Origin: Trifolium pratense
Lineage: Eukaryota; Streptophyta; Magnoliopsida; Fabales; Fabaceae
Assembly: GCF_020283565.1 (NCBI RefSeq)
Contig: NC_060064.1
Span: 22,650,337-22,714,336 of the forward strand
DNA: 64,000 bases
Direction: 5' to 3'
This document shows positions 10,872 to 22,400 of this stretch, piece after piece (positions within the stretch are counted from its first letter, which is position 1; every line of letters begins with the position of its first letter). Below the pieces are notes generated by a model. The model made no database searches, was not told where the DNA came from, and worked only from the letters and a program-made list of their open reading frames with translations. The translations under genes were made by a program, and so were the position numbers.

Positions 10872-11193
10872 GAGCATCTCCAATAAGAGTATCATAGGCT
10901 AATGATCCATTCCTTTTTGTTTTTAATAATTGGAGTTTCATGATGTGGCATAGAGATATCAAAATTAATGATACGATACCTTTTATTTAAGGTATCGTAT
11001 CATCAATTTAATATTACTTTTCTTTTGTATATCAAATTTAATAACATCCATTAAATCAATATAGAAGGAACAAAACCCAAAGTGGTATCACCATTTGAGC
11101 AAAATATGTATGAGTTGTATAAGTATTACATGTTATTGTAGAGACCACTTGCTAATTAATAATGTATGATATTCAAAGTGGCAGCAGATGCTC
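10872..11193. mobile_element. Tourist/Harbinger-like MITE
   Basis: It starts gagcatctccaataagag and ends gcagatgctc, the widespread plant GAGCATC terminus of Tourist-like elements. The interior includes a palindrome around ggtatcgtatcat. The flanking triplets are TTT and TTA, so the 3-bp duplication is imperfect. No transposase. Confidence 0.65.
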
Positions 11194-11769
11194 TTAGTGC
11201 ATATTAGGAAGTTAAATATGCTTAATCATTAATGATCTTAAGACAAGAGACAGAATTGGGTTCAAAGTGTAGACTACTTATTTCTTTTCTATTAGATGTG
11301 ATGTTTCTTATTCAATTTTGATATTGCTTATGGGATAATTTTGATAAAGAATTTGTCCTTAAACCTTTATTAATGGGATAATTTCTCTTCCTTGATCACT
11401 AAATGACAATATTGCTTATGAAGAGTAATGCCAATATATATTGTCTTTGACTCAATCTTCAAGAATCAATATTATTTTATTCATCTATATTTCTTGGCAT
11501 CTTGAAGAGGACCATAACTTAGGGAAGTTTTTATTTCTTTGTGAAACAAATGTCGAAAAATCAGGAAGCTCTCTCTAACTCCGTGACTCTACAGTTTCTT
11601 TTCATAAACTAAGGACAAATTCTATTCAATTTGCTAATAAAACTTTTATGTCCCCTATCAGAAGTGTGTGATCTTGTATCTAGTTATTGACTGCTTCTGA
11701 GTTCCAAAGATGCTCCCAATATTTATACCATTGAATATTTATTTTATTTTATTTTTGATATTTTTATTA

Positions 11770-12073
11770 ATTCAAATGACACTTGTTCCGGACACTAATA
11801 GAAACGAACATAGTTGTTATTGTACGTCACCTGCAGCAGATACACACCCCACACGTTCCCAGGAACGTTAGCTCCATCTCAACGGTCATCATCCTCTCTA
11901 GTGCCAGCTATTGTTAGCTGACATGGACAATTATAACTGTTTCCCTTTATATAAAGGCAAACTTTAGGGTCAAGGTAAATAATTCAATCACTTTTCATTT
12001 CACTCTCTCTTGATCAAATTACTGACTTGAGCATTGAAGTGCTAACGTGTCTTGCAAGTATTTTCCCCACAAT
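11770..12073 (+). mobile_element. LTR-retrotransposon remnant (solo or partial LTR)
   Basis: The segment has the layout of an LTR: a promoter with ctttatataaaggc near 11950, then ttgatcaaattactgacttg and gaagtgctaacgtgtcttgc, phrases typical of the R/U5 part of Gypsy-type LTRs in eudicots, ending ccccaca. No internal domain, primer-binding site or partner LTR is visible. It ends about 360 bp upstream of the MAKR start codon, so it lies in that gene's promoter region. Confidence 0.5.
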
Positions 12074-12436
12074 GATTCACTGTATATCTAGCCGTCTCAA
12101 GTCTCGCCATTGGAATCATCTAGTTCTACCAGGAGTAGATTAACATTAATGACCATTTTACAACTGTCTTTGTGTGAATTCGAACTCGGCACCTTGAGAT
12201 TAAAATTTCCAATAATATAATTGTATGACTGCAGATAAAACCTATTTCTAGAAGAATAGTGCAATCTTGTACCATCTAAGAAGAATGTCTTTAATATAAT
12301 ATTTCCACCTCTATAAATATTCTCCCAACATACCATTATATATACATATATAACAGCATCTACTATGCATTGGTCATTCACCTGTTGAATATATCTAAGC
12401 AAGTTATGCTGTTTGAAGAACATCAATTATAAAACC

Positions 12437-13784
12437 ATGGAGGGCAGCAAGAATGAAATCCTAGATTACACTGATGAGGATGGTCCATACATTGAAATAG
12501 AGCTCGATACTGCAGTTACCACCACAATTCACACTGATGATGACAGCAAGAACAATTGTATGGATGATGATGTAGAACTAGAACAACAAGATGAGGAATA
12601 CAAACTGCGCATTTCGATTTCATCAACCATTTCTGTTTCACTTCAAAATGAGAGTATAGTAAGTGTTCATAGCGATGCCAATGGAGCTGATGATACAAGA
12701 ACTTGTGCAGATAATTCACAGGCAACAATGTCCCCGCAGACGCAGCATTCTGGTGTTAGCTATACAGATGAAGTTGAATTTCCTGCACAGAACAAGCTGC
12801 TCAGTAGTGTCTCATTCAGTCCGTTGCAAAGTCCTCATCTTGATGGCCAAACAACGATATTAGGAACAAATTCAACCCGCGTGATCCCTTACGACAATGT
12901 GGATGTACTATATGCTCCTAGGTATGTATACAATTACAAATCACATGTTCCAAAACAACATATATATTGATGTCTGACAGTTCTTTCGGATAATTTCAAT
13001 ATATAGATATAAAATTTGTGACAAGATAGCAAAATATGATGTGTGATTACTTATTCAAGAATGAACATGTGAGCATGTGTTTGATACTTTAGTGTTATTA
13101 CATGAATAGCAGCAAGTGAACATTTGGACTAACAAATATCATGATTTGATTCTACAAACTAATAAAAACTTTATACTAATCATCATATATTTCAATGCAA
13201 ATTGAATTTATTATAGAAATAGAATATAGTTTTTGATAAAATCATCGTTCGATCATGTGATCAGGAAAGAACCAAGCTTGACAACGACAAGAACAACAAC
13301 AGCGAATGGAATCATGATGACATTATTGATCAAATTTAGAGGTATAAAAATCAGATCACTCTTTGCATCACTCATAAAACCAAGACAAAATTGTAAAAGC
13401 AACAACTCTAGCAAAAAGTCCATAACATTTTTTCAATGTTATCAAAAGGAAATGGTGAATGCCTCAATTGGAAGGAATAGTAAGCATTGGAATTTAGAGG
13501 ATACCACCTCTTTGAGAAAGAGTAAAAAAATGATGGAGATGGATTTTGGAGCATTTAAAGGTGTATTCAATGGCATAGGTGGAATGAGTAGAAGAAGATC
13601 AAAAAGAAGAACAGATGCTTCAAGTTCATGTAACAACTCACCAATTCATGAAGGATATTCAAAAGACAACTCTATTCAAGCAGCTATTGCTTATTGTAAA
13701 AGTTCATTTGGTCAAACATCTGATTTCACATTCACAACTTCAATTACTTCTACTCCTTCTAGGTTTGTAGCATATTCTGATTGA
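12437..13784 (+). CDS. Membrane-associated kinase regulator (MAKR) candidate
   Basis: Two exons, 12437-12921 and 13265-13784 (donor ctag/gtatgt, acceptor atcag/gaaa, arginine codon split), give 334 residues. The ATG at 12437 is preferred because of its strong context (accATGG). An acidic N-terminus includes YIEIELD, like the (D/E)xYIEMELS-type block of MAKR/BKI1-like proteins. A central Lys/Arg-rich region (RRRSKRR around residue 285) would favour binding to acidic membrane lipids. The C-terminus holds DNSIQAAIAYCKSSF, the conserved kinase-interaction-type motif of the family. MAKRs sit on the inner face of the plasma membrane and modulate receptor kinases, BKI1 in brassinosteroid signalling being the founder. 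Which MAKR this is cannot be told. The family call rests on these motifs and the length. Confidence 0.75.
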
Positions 13785-13969
13785 TTGAGAGGAACTAAAA
13801 TTCAATATGTTCTTTTCATCATGTATCAAATCATACTAAACAAAATTATGATGCAACTTGCAAGCTGAATGTGTAACATGGGGAAGTAAAATTGAAAATT
13901 TCTTATATATGTTCATTATTGTGTTTGTGTCTACAATAAAAGTTCATTAATTAGAAAAAGCAAGCAGGA

Positions 13970-14345
13970 TTACAATATAATTATTCGATTGGGCGAGATC
14001 CTAATCTCTGTTTGGGCTCAACCCGCCCCATAAGGTGAAAGGCCCAATGGCTTAGTATTAGTATCTTGATGTTGAGTAGTCAGCCTAAGGGATAGATAGA
14101 GACGAGATAAGTCACAGTTTAAGTGATAAGTACGAAGGAATAAGCCACGTGAACCACGTATGGAGGGGAGTAAGTTTAACTACTCCTCCTCCGTCTTAGG
14201 AGATATAAATGCCACCTTCGCTTAGTCAGAGGCGCGCGCACACACATCCACACCTATAAGCGTTAGGCCAAATCATTATGTTCTACATATTCACTTACTC
14301 GTAGACTTAGCTCAACACGTTTATTGACTAAGTATCCCTAGAAAT
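13970..14345. mobile_element. LTR-like or TRIM-like fragment
   Basis: A block of higher GC than its surroundings, with a TATA-like ggagatataaatgcc near 14200, a GC-rich ggcgcgcgcacacaca leader, and cgtagacttagctcaacacg, which recalls R/U5 sequence of plant LTRs. There is no coding content and no partner copy in the window. The ends are not defined. Confidence 0.35.
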
Positions 14346-14995
14346 AACTTTTGTATGATGTAACATTTTTTATAAATTGATAAATAAGATCTTATAGTGG
14401 ACTTATCATAGTTGCAAATGAATTGTACATACTAATACTTGGTCATTTTTTCATAGCAGGATATATATGTTGTTCTCTTCTGGTTTTACTATAAAATTTG
14501 AAAATTAAAAATGATTTTATATCTTGACTATGTTATACTTATAGTTTTCCCTACCTTCATAGTGCCTTAGGTTGTGGACATGTTATAGTTATGAAAAATC
14601 TATAATATAATCTCTTACACTACTTAGCAAAATAGAAAAATTGTATCACACAAACGGATACGGTACCTGTTTGACCACTAGTATTATATAAGTAGTGTAA
14701 TAATTAGAAGAGATTATAGAAGGTTAAGAGATTGTATAACTTACACATATTATAGAATATTTAGAAGAGTTAATCTTCAACTAAAGCCTCAACATTTTAA
14801 AACAAAAACATTGATTTGAAAGTATGCGGCTATTTAATTCCAATTTTTTTTCTACCGTTTAAGTAGAATTTCATGTTTTTTTAACAATAAAATACTTAAT
14901 TTAGCAAAAACAAAATTACTTAATTTAAATTTTAAAATGGATAAATGGTTTTTTTACCAATTTTAAATGTTTTTTACATGTGAATAGTTATTTTA

Positions 14996-15143
14996 TCTTT
15001 TGGTACATAGATGAAATGATGACAAAATCACCATAACCTCATAGACAAGTTAGAAAGTCTGGATTGGAATCTAATCATAACATCCGACTTAACAATTTTA
15101 ATATTTTTTATCAGTTGTGTATGTTAGGACTCGTGGACCGCTA
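14996..15143 (-). mobile_element. tRNA-derived SINE, family A (diverged copy)
   Basis: Aligns with the copy at 10697-10832 along its length: both share cacaaaatca/acaaaatcacc-type tails, cttaacaattttaatatttttt and aggactcgtggac. The B-box is decayed (ttggaatctaatc). Same orientation as the other copy. Confidence 0.55.
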
Positions 15144-15385
15144 AGTAGTTATTTTGTTTATAATAAGTTTGTTTTCTTCACAAATAGTGCAATTTTTGGT
15201 ATCCTTGCTGGCTTTATATTTGGATGGATATATCTCGATCAGTCCAGGTACAGTGAACCGTGAGAGCGACTTTAAAAAACAATCCTTTCAAAAATATACA
15301 CATGTAAAATTTCAACAGGAATGGAAGTGACGAAGAGGATTAAAAGGAAGAAACCTCCAAAAGGTAAGTTACCTTATTAATTTGG

Positions 15386-15468
15386 AATGTGACTATAATT
15401 TTTTTTTCTTCCCAAAATGTGACTATAATTTACTTTTTTATTATAGATTTAAAAATGTGACTATAATT
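15386..15468. repeat. Triple direct repeat with two T-rich micro-insertions
   Basis: aatgtgactataatt occurs three times (15386-15400, 15416-15430, 15454-15468). The first two copies share a following T and bracket 14 T-rich bases; the next pair brackets 23. This looks like two successive short insertions or slippage-linked duplications at one site. Confidence 0.6.
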
Positions 15469-15633
15469 AATACTTGCTTTCCCTTCAAAAAAAATACTTA
15501 CCGTTATGAAACTAATCTAAACATAAATAAGAATATAAAAAATTAGAAATAAAGAAGATAAAGGAGAAAGAATCGAATTTGTATTATTCTATTCAAGATC
15601 ACTATTTACATAACAATATAACTTTTATTTGTA

Positions 15634-15635
<2 letters not shown>

Positions 15636-15677
<42 letters not shown>
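15636..15677. repeat. (TA)n microsatellite
   Basis: About 42 bases of uninterrupted TA. No other content. Confidence 0.95.
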
Positions 15678-15679
<2 letters not shown>

Positions 15680-15773
15680 ACCTCCACACAATTTTTCATA
15701 ACACTTACGAGTATATTGTCAAAAACATATTAACATGTAAAAAAAAAAATTGACAAACTATATATATATTGTT

Positions 15774-15908
15774 ATCACCACCATTGTTTGGCTCACTAGA
15801 CCATCTGGTTTGGGGTCAGTTCTGACATCAAGTAATTTCAGTTCTCTCCTGATTGCAGTTGTGGCTACCAAGTTCAGCGTCAATCACCACTAGACCAACT
15901 AACGATTA
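15774..15908 (-). mobile_element. tRNA-derived SINE, family B (copy 1)
   Basis: Shares ggtcagttctgacatcaagt and accaagttcagc.gtcaatcacca with the copy at 25835-26018, and in the opposite orientation with 56668-56820. Read on the minus strand, the A-box region is tggtctagtggtgattg and the B-box is worn down. Confidence 0.6.
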
Positions 15909-16640
15909 ATAATTATATATTTTTTTAATTTAATTATACACCTTTTTTTAATTCATTAATATCTGATGTATACACCCTTTTTAGATTCATTAAATGAATC
16001 TCTTTTTAAATTCATTGAACTATTTTTTTAGATCTATTGAATACTTCATATGATTATAATAAAGATTAGATACGGTTTATATTTTATATATTTTTTATTC
16101 TAATTTTACCATTTATATAAACTCTTTTATTTACAATTTTATTACTATTATTTTTCTAAAGGTCTTACTAACATATGTCTTAAGGGCACATGTTAAAAAT
16201 TTAAAAATAGAAACATTCTCTTAAACTTTGTGTAATTAATTTGTTATCAAATTTAAAAAATGAATTAGAATTGTAAGGGTTGGGTACCCCTTGTACTCCT
16301 TATAATTTATTCTTTGCTTATCAAAAAAAAAAATGCATAAATCATGATAAAATATGCACATATTAGCTTTTCCCTTTTTTCTAATTGTATGATTGAATTT
16401 AGTTTCAAATTTGAATCACATCAAATTTGATTTGAGTAAAAAGAAGAAAAAAGCATTCGTTGTGTCAACATGCTAGTCATAGGGCCTATTTGGATTTGAC
16501 TTATTTTTTAGTTTATACAAATAAATAAACTTTTATGTTAATTCATAAGTTTTTACTAATAAAAATCGTGTTTTTCTAAATTGTTTTTTCATAAATTATC
16601 TTGAAAATCTTATACACATCCCAATAATCTCTAGTTATTT
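15909..16640. other. AT-rich spacer with a LINE 3' tail
   Basis: Mostly featureless AT-rich DNA. Around 16275-16332 the sequence ggttgggtaccccttgtact, then ttctttgcttatc and A11, is the 3' end of a LINE with its poly(A). Upstream, cttaagggcacatgttaa (about 16180) also recurs in diverged form near 34150 and 59385. Confidence 0.5.
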
Positions 16641-16737
16641 TCATAGAATTGCCAAGATCAAGTCTACCACTAATCTCTTAACTTCTTTGAAGTTAATGAT
16701 ATTTTAGTCTCAGACCCCCAACAAGTGGTTGACCATG

Positions 16738-17026
16738 GCAATGGTTCATTGGGAGGATGGCGAAGGGTCCGTGTATGCTGTATGAATGGAAATGGAGTCC
16801 GATAAATTGCATGAGAAGATGAATTGTGTGCTTTTTGTATCTGTGGTATGGATGGTTTACTGCTTTTTATGTGAGCAGTAACTGACTTTTGTTTTAGCCT
16901 TATTTCTAGCTTTTGGTTTCTTTCCTCTGTGCTTATCTCTTGTACTCTTTTAGCCCTCATAACATGCCTTATGTTATGCAGTGGTTGTTAATAAATTTTT
17001 GTTGCTCAAAAAAAAAAAAAAAAAAA
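16738..17026 (+). mobile_element. 5'-truncated LINE tail with 15-bp TSD
   Basis: The 15-mer aagtggttgaccatg at 16723-16737 and 17027-17041 brackets about 289 bases that end gttgttaataaatttttgtt, then gctc and a run of about 21 A. The ending matches the tail of the surrounding LINE (gttaataaacgatttttgct), so a related element supplied it. The minus-strand open frame across 16670-16960 is a by-product, not a gene. Confidence 0.85.
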
Positions 17027-17101
17027 AAGTGGTTGACCATGTTGTTCATTATTACCAAAAATATGTTTTGCACTAACTCTCCTCTTTTGTAGGATTAGTC
17101 T

Positions 17102-17113
17102 TCTTTTTTTTTT
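17102..17113. repeat. Poly(T) micro-insertion with 17-bp TSD
   Basis: ttttgtaggattagtct at 17085-17101 is repeated exactly at 17114-17130, bracketing only tc and T10. It splits the LINE frame. Confidence 0.65.
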
Positions 17114-17990
17114 TTTTGTAGGATTAGTCTATAGTTGAGGAAGTTATCCCATCTATGATTGATGACAAAATTAATGTCATGCTCAATATGATCCCTTCCA
17201 GAAATGCAGTATATTCTTTGAATAAAGATGGTGCTCTTGGCCCTGATGGTTTTGGAGCTTTCTTTTTTCAAACCTACTAGGAGATCATTCACTTTGATTT
17301 TAATGACACGCTTTGTAATTGGATTGAGGTCATTCTTAATTCTGCATTTTTATCTGTCTCTATTAATGGCAAATGCATGGCTATTTTCATTGTAAGAGAG
17401 GGGTTAGACCCTATATCTCCCCTTCTGTTTTGCATTTCTGAGGATGTGCTTAGAAGAAGTATTTTAAAGCTTGTTCAAGATGGGCTCTTGAAGCATATGA
17501 AAGGTACTAGAAATGTCAATATTCCTTCTCAATATTGCTTATATGCAGATGACATAATTATTTATTGTAATGGTAGAAGCTCTGATTTAGCTGTACTTAG
17601 AAGACTTATTGTTCAAGTATGCTATGGCCTCTGGTCAAGTTGTACATGCCTCAAAATCAAGAAGTATTTCAAACCTTGTTTCAAACCCTATTCAAATTTG
17701 TGGAGTGCTTAGAGAAATTGAAATTGTTGCCCAAAACAATTGGACTAACCTTTGGATTGAGTCTGACTCTTCCTTAGTAGTGATGACTTTCAAAAATCAC
17801 TTTATGATTCCTTGGTCCTTAAGAAACAATTGGTTTAGCTATCATGTGAAGTTGAGATCCATGAATTTATTGATTACACGCATCTATAAAGAAAGGAATT
17901 TGATTGTGCAAACTTATATAAAAATAAAAAAAACATCTATTATGTTACGGTGAGTTTGTTAATAAACGATTTTTGCTGCTAAAAAAAATG

Positions 17991-18840
17991 TCTTATGTTA
18001 TGGGTGAGTTTTTTTCATAAAAGATTTTTGTTGCTAAATAAAAATCAAGGGTATTGTTGGTATTATGAAAAGTCCACACCAAAATATTTTGTATCCTCTT
18101 TATATATAGGTATAGATGTATAGATTATTAGTGGTTAATAGCAAACTTGATAGTAATATTGTATGTTTCTTTTCTTGTTTAAGTTTGTTTGTTCGTATTA
18201 ATATGTTTTGTTGCTACTTTTATGTGTACAGATTGTTCTGTTTTATTCTTATTCATAATTTGTTTTGTTACTCTTTTTAAGTATATCATCTTTTTATTGT
18301 ATTTATCATATATTCTTTTTATATTTTTTTAATGAAATTACAATAAAGAATACAAAGTTGATAACAAGAATAAATTAATAAATTTGACGCTAGTTGATTT
18401 TAATATTCAATTTTAAATTCAAATATTAGAGTAGATGATAACAAAAATTATAATTGGTTTTGTAAAACAAAAACAAAAAATTATAATCGGTTGTGTTAAG
18501 AAATATATGAAAAGTAGCTAAAAGAATGCACCTAGAATTTTCTAATAAAAAGAGTGGCGGATGAAATATGATTTTAACCCAATCCAAAAAAATAATAAAC
18601 AAAAGTAGAAAGACAGTAAAAAAAACAAAAAATTATATTTATCAAATACCTTTTTACGGATAAATTGTTACTTTGGCGTGTGTTTGTAACTACCAGTCTC
18701 ATTCATGTGACGAAGATAGTTGGTTGGTTAGCTTTACATAAGATGAGATTTAGATTTAGATTTAATTAATTAAAACAAAAACAAAACAAAAAAACAAAAG
18801 TACTCCAAAAAAAATCATAAAAACAAGAATTTAATTTATA
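17991..18840. other. AT-rich intergenic DNA
   Basis: A second LINE-like tail (ttcataaaagatttttgttg, about 18015-18050) follows the LINE directly. The rest is A/T-rich with no gene or defined repeat. Confidence 0.45.
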
Positions 18841-18996
18841 TGCACCGTCGGTGTAAAGTTATTTTGCACATGCGTCCAATAATATACCGACACATCATGT
18901 ATGGTCATTAAAAACACATGATGTGTCACATTTATTAAATGATGTGGCAACGCGTCATTGAATGTATGTGTAAAAAAGATTTACACCGACGGTGCA
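18841..18996. mobile_element. MITE with TGCACCGTCGGTGTAAA ends
   Basis: The terminal inverted repeat tgcaccgtcggtgtaaa / tttacaccgacggtgca is perfect over 17 bases and itself contains the palindrome accgtcggt-like core. The 156-bp element ends about 115 bp before the G-box region of the PILS promoter. Diverged relatives lie at 19860-20011 and 24191-24318. Confidence 0.8.
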
Positions 18997-19109
18997 CAAC
19001 AATTAAACTCTAAAAACAATACGTACAGTTGTTCCATTATTGTTTGTTGCGTTTTCTTATTTGCGTGGAATCAAAAAAGAACTGAAAATGAATCCTATTC
19101 ATATGCCGT

Positions 19110-19170
19110 CACGTGCCATTGCCGTCAAGCCACGTGTCACTTTTTAAACACCTCAACCTACATTATATAA
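19110..19170 (+). promoter_or_regulatory. PILS promoter: two G-boxes and a TATA box
   Basis: CACGTG occurs at 19110-19115 and 19131-19136, followed by TATATAA at about 19164-19170. A CT-rich leader (tctctctctctcactctcac) begins near 19213. Paired G-boxes are typical targets of bZIP/bHLH factors such as light, ABA or PIF regulators; which of them acts here is unknown. Confidence 0.5.
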
Positions 19171-19410
19171 ACCTTAATTTAAGCTTAATTTAAGATCGTT
19201 TTGATTTTTGTTTTCTCTCTCTCTCACTCTCACTCTCTCAAACAAAACAATTTCTCTTGAATCAAACACTGACCAGGATCTTCTACAGTTTTTTTTTTTT
19301 GTACGTACGCGTTTAATTTACTTTTTTTTTTTTTTTTTTTATGGTTTGTGATTTTTTTGTGTGTTTATCTAATGGTCAAACATTCTAATTATTTGAAGGT
19401 TGATATAATT

Positions 19411-19437
19411 CTGTGCAGTTTCAGAAGAACTGCACAG
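19411..19437 (+). promoter_or_regulatory. 5'UTR hairpin before the PILS start codon
   Basis: ctgtgcagtt and aactgcacag form a perfect 10-bp stem with a 7-nt loop, ending 19 bases before the ATG at 19457. The left arm also contains a splice-acceptor-like tgtgcag, so it could instead mark the end of a 5'UTR intron. Confidence 0.4.
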
Positions 19438-19456
19438 AGGAAACGACGACGTATTG

Positions 19457-22400
19457 ATGTCATCGATGGAGAGATTATTGATGGCTATTGAGAATCAGAG
19501 TCCAGGAGGACAATCATTGTTAGGTTCAATCAAAATTGCGGTTTTGCCAATAGTTAAAGTTTTCACTATGTGTTCTTTAGGTCTTCTTATGGCTTCTAAG
19601 TATGTTAATATTTTACCTGCTTCTGGAAGAAGGCTTTTGAATGGTGTATGTATCTTTATAATCTATCTGTTCATGTGTTTTGTTCTCTAATGAAAATTGA
19701 TTATTTTTTTAACTTATTCAATGATTCACTTTTTTTGTTTTTTGCAGTTGGTTTTTTCACTTTTGCTACCTTGTTTGATATTCTCTCAGTTAGGACAAGC
19801 TGTTACTTTGGAAAAGATGCTTGACTGGTATGTGCTGTTAATTACTAGTTTAGTTTTCATACACTGTCGGTGTAAAAAGTTTTACACTGTCAACAAATCA
19901 TGATCAATTATATGACTGATTTAAGTAGTTATGTTTGAAAGTCAAAAGTTTTGAATGATCTGATGATTATGATTAATTGACGGTGTAAAAATATTTACGT
20001 TGACGGTGTATTTGAATTGAATCTTAATTATTATACTTGTAAAAACTTGTAATTATGATGATTTACACACCAAATCTTTTAAATTTGGGTTGTGATCTCT
20101 GATATTGCTGAGAATTTAGGTCGAATTTTGTGATTTTTGGTATTGCGGAGAATTACAGTCAAATACAGCTATTGCAATACAATTATGCTGGCATTGCTAT
20201 TGCATAGGCATTAAAAACCTTAATGCTGCAGCATAATGAATTTGCTGAATTTTAAAAAAAATCATATTTTGACACCAATTGATTGATATTTCATTATTTT
20301 GCAGGTGGTTTATTCCTGTGAATGTTGTTTTGAGTTCAATAGTAGGATCAATCATTGGTTTTATTGTTGCCTCTATTGTTCGCCCACCATACCCTTTCTT
20401 CAAGTTCACAATTATTCATATTGGAATCGGTAATACAATCAAACTTGATTTTCTTTTATTTGATACTTTGATTTGGTTACCATCTATAAATTATTGAATT
20501 GAATGCAACATGATATGAGATTGACTTAATTCAATTCAAAAAGAAGAAAAATACAGATGTTTTGTATTTGTGTTCCATTATGTGTTTGTTTTACTTTTAC
20601 CTTGTCTTGAATCATATCATGGCAAATTTCTTTACAGGGAATATTGGGAATGTGCCCCTTGTCCTGATTGGTGCTTTATGTCGAGACCAAAACAATCCCT
20701 TCGGAGACTCACTTAAATGTAGCACGGATGGAACTGCTTATATATCATTTGGCCAATGGGTAAGTTCTAGATATCTGGTAGACCACTACATCGTATTTTA
20801 GTTGATAATATATCATGCAGTGTTGTCAATTGTAGATCGTGGAAAAAAGCTGTTTGTTCAAATTCTGCTATTCTACGGTGCTGTTAGTGCTACGATAGCC
20901 GCTGTTTGACAAGTGACAACACTTTGTATTAGTACATCACATATTGCAAAACAATAACTGGTTGTTAAAGTTACACTATGCTATAGTGTCACTAAAGTCG
21001 CTATTGTTCCTTGACTTATAATTCATTCACTTGCGAAGCAATTTTCAGTTTAAAGGCTCTTTACTTTACGGTCTTTGTTATAGTTTAGACTAGTTCATGT
21101 ATTTATGTTGTTCTAGAGATCGTACTCTCATTGAAACAAAAAAACGTAGTACTGATTGTGAGATATTAATTCTCTTTTGTCTTAGGTTGGTGCTATCATC
21201 CTTTACACCTATGTATTTAATATGTTGGCACCTCCTCCAGAGGGAACTTTTGACATTGATCATGAAAGGCTTCCTCTAAAGAGTTCTACAAAGGTTGATG
21301 GTTCAACGGAACAAGCTCCACTGCTTGCTCGGGAGGAGGGGGAGGAGGAGGACAATTTAGTAGTTTCAAGTGCTTCAGGGAAGTCAAAGGTGAGATTGAA
21401 TTTAAATGCAGGTGCAATTTTCTTTTAATTTTTTCACATGATTTGATGAACTAGATTTGTGTAAAATTTACATTTTATACAACTTCATGTTAATTTCACA
21501 ATTATGTTCTCAAGTTTAAATGGACATATATTTCAATTTGAATTTTCTTTCTTTGGTCCTTCAAGTCCAACTTCCAAAATATCTTTATTTGGCTTCTGAA
21601 CTATTGTTTACGGTTTAATTTTTATATTTATGCACTTAAAGTTCTATTGAGGGGCTGGTTTGATTATCTCATTTGTATCTCATGCTTACGATATGTTTGT
21701 TGATGCAGATTAAACTTCTACTAGGATTCTTATATGATAAGTTGAAGCTTAAGCAAATTCTTCAACCCCCTATCATTGCATCGGTAAGTTTCTCCTTATT
21801 GAATCCATATATAAATGTGTTGAAGTGGAAGTAATGTTTGTGAACCACTGGTATTTTGATGAATAGATCGGTTTCGTCATGTTAACTAATATATTAAAGA
21901 GTTGGTGTTGATCTTGATCGAGTGTTTACACATGTTTTGCAGATTCTAGCCATGACACTTGGTGCAGTTCCGTTTCTGAAGAAACTGATCTTTACGCCCG
22001 AAGCTCCTCTGTTCTTCTTCACTGACAGTTGCATGATTCTTGGGTATGCCTATTAAAGTTTTCTTTCTGTCCTTCTATTGGTTTAGAAGAAACTATCTTA
22101 ACTTTTTTCTCTTGCTCTTCCTAGTTTCTTTCAAAAAAATATCTTCTAAAAATAAAAATATTTCGAAGAAAACATTCAATTTTGATTATAAACATTAAAC
22201 ATATAAACTTCAAAAGTATGTATTAATTAATATGGAACTGAACCATAGTCTCTTAGTTCTATAATAGTCATAACAAATTATTATTTATCGTCAGAAGTCA
22301 TTGTGTGATACTTATGGAGCTATTATAGACGATAATGTCTAAATGTTTTTTTTATAATCAGGGAGGCCATGATTCCTTGCATTCTGTTGGCATTGGGAGG

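Larger units (their letters stand above)
16640..17990 (+). pseudogene. Decayed LINE (L1-like) reverse transcriptase / RNase H
   Basis: In pieces, across frames: HRIAKIKSTTN near 16650; VEEVIPSMIDDKI and DGALGPDGFGAFFFQTYW at 17133-17280, the start of the L1-type RT domain; then, after an internal deletion, GLDPISPLLFC and the catalytic YADDIIIYCNG at about 17540-17575. Past a frameshift follows an RNase H remnant with NLWIESDSSLVVMTFKN at 17740-17800. The 3' end reads gttaataaacgatttttgct followed by A-rich sequence. Stops, frameshifts and the loss of the middle of RT make it inactive. A second retro-insert (16738-17026) and a poly(T) micro-insertion (17102-17113) interrupt it, so it is the oldest layer here. 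Confidence 0.88.

Noticed and set aside
14190..14345. Cassandra-type TRIM with a 5S rRNA promoter
   Set aside because: I looked for the 5S internal control sequence and did not find it; only a generic LTR-like layout remains.
16670..16960. 96-codon minus-strand frame
   Set aside because: It spans the junction of a truncated LINE tail and its TSD; chance frame.
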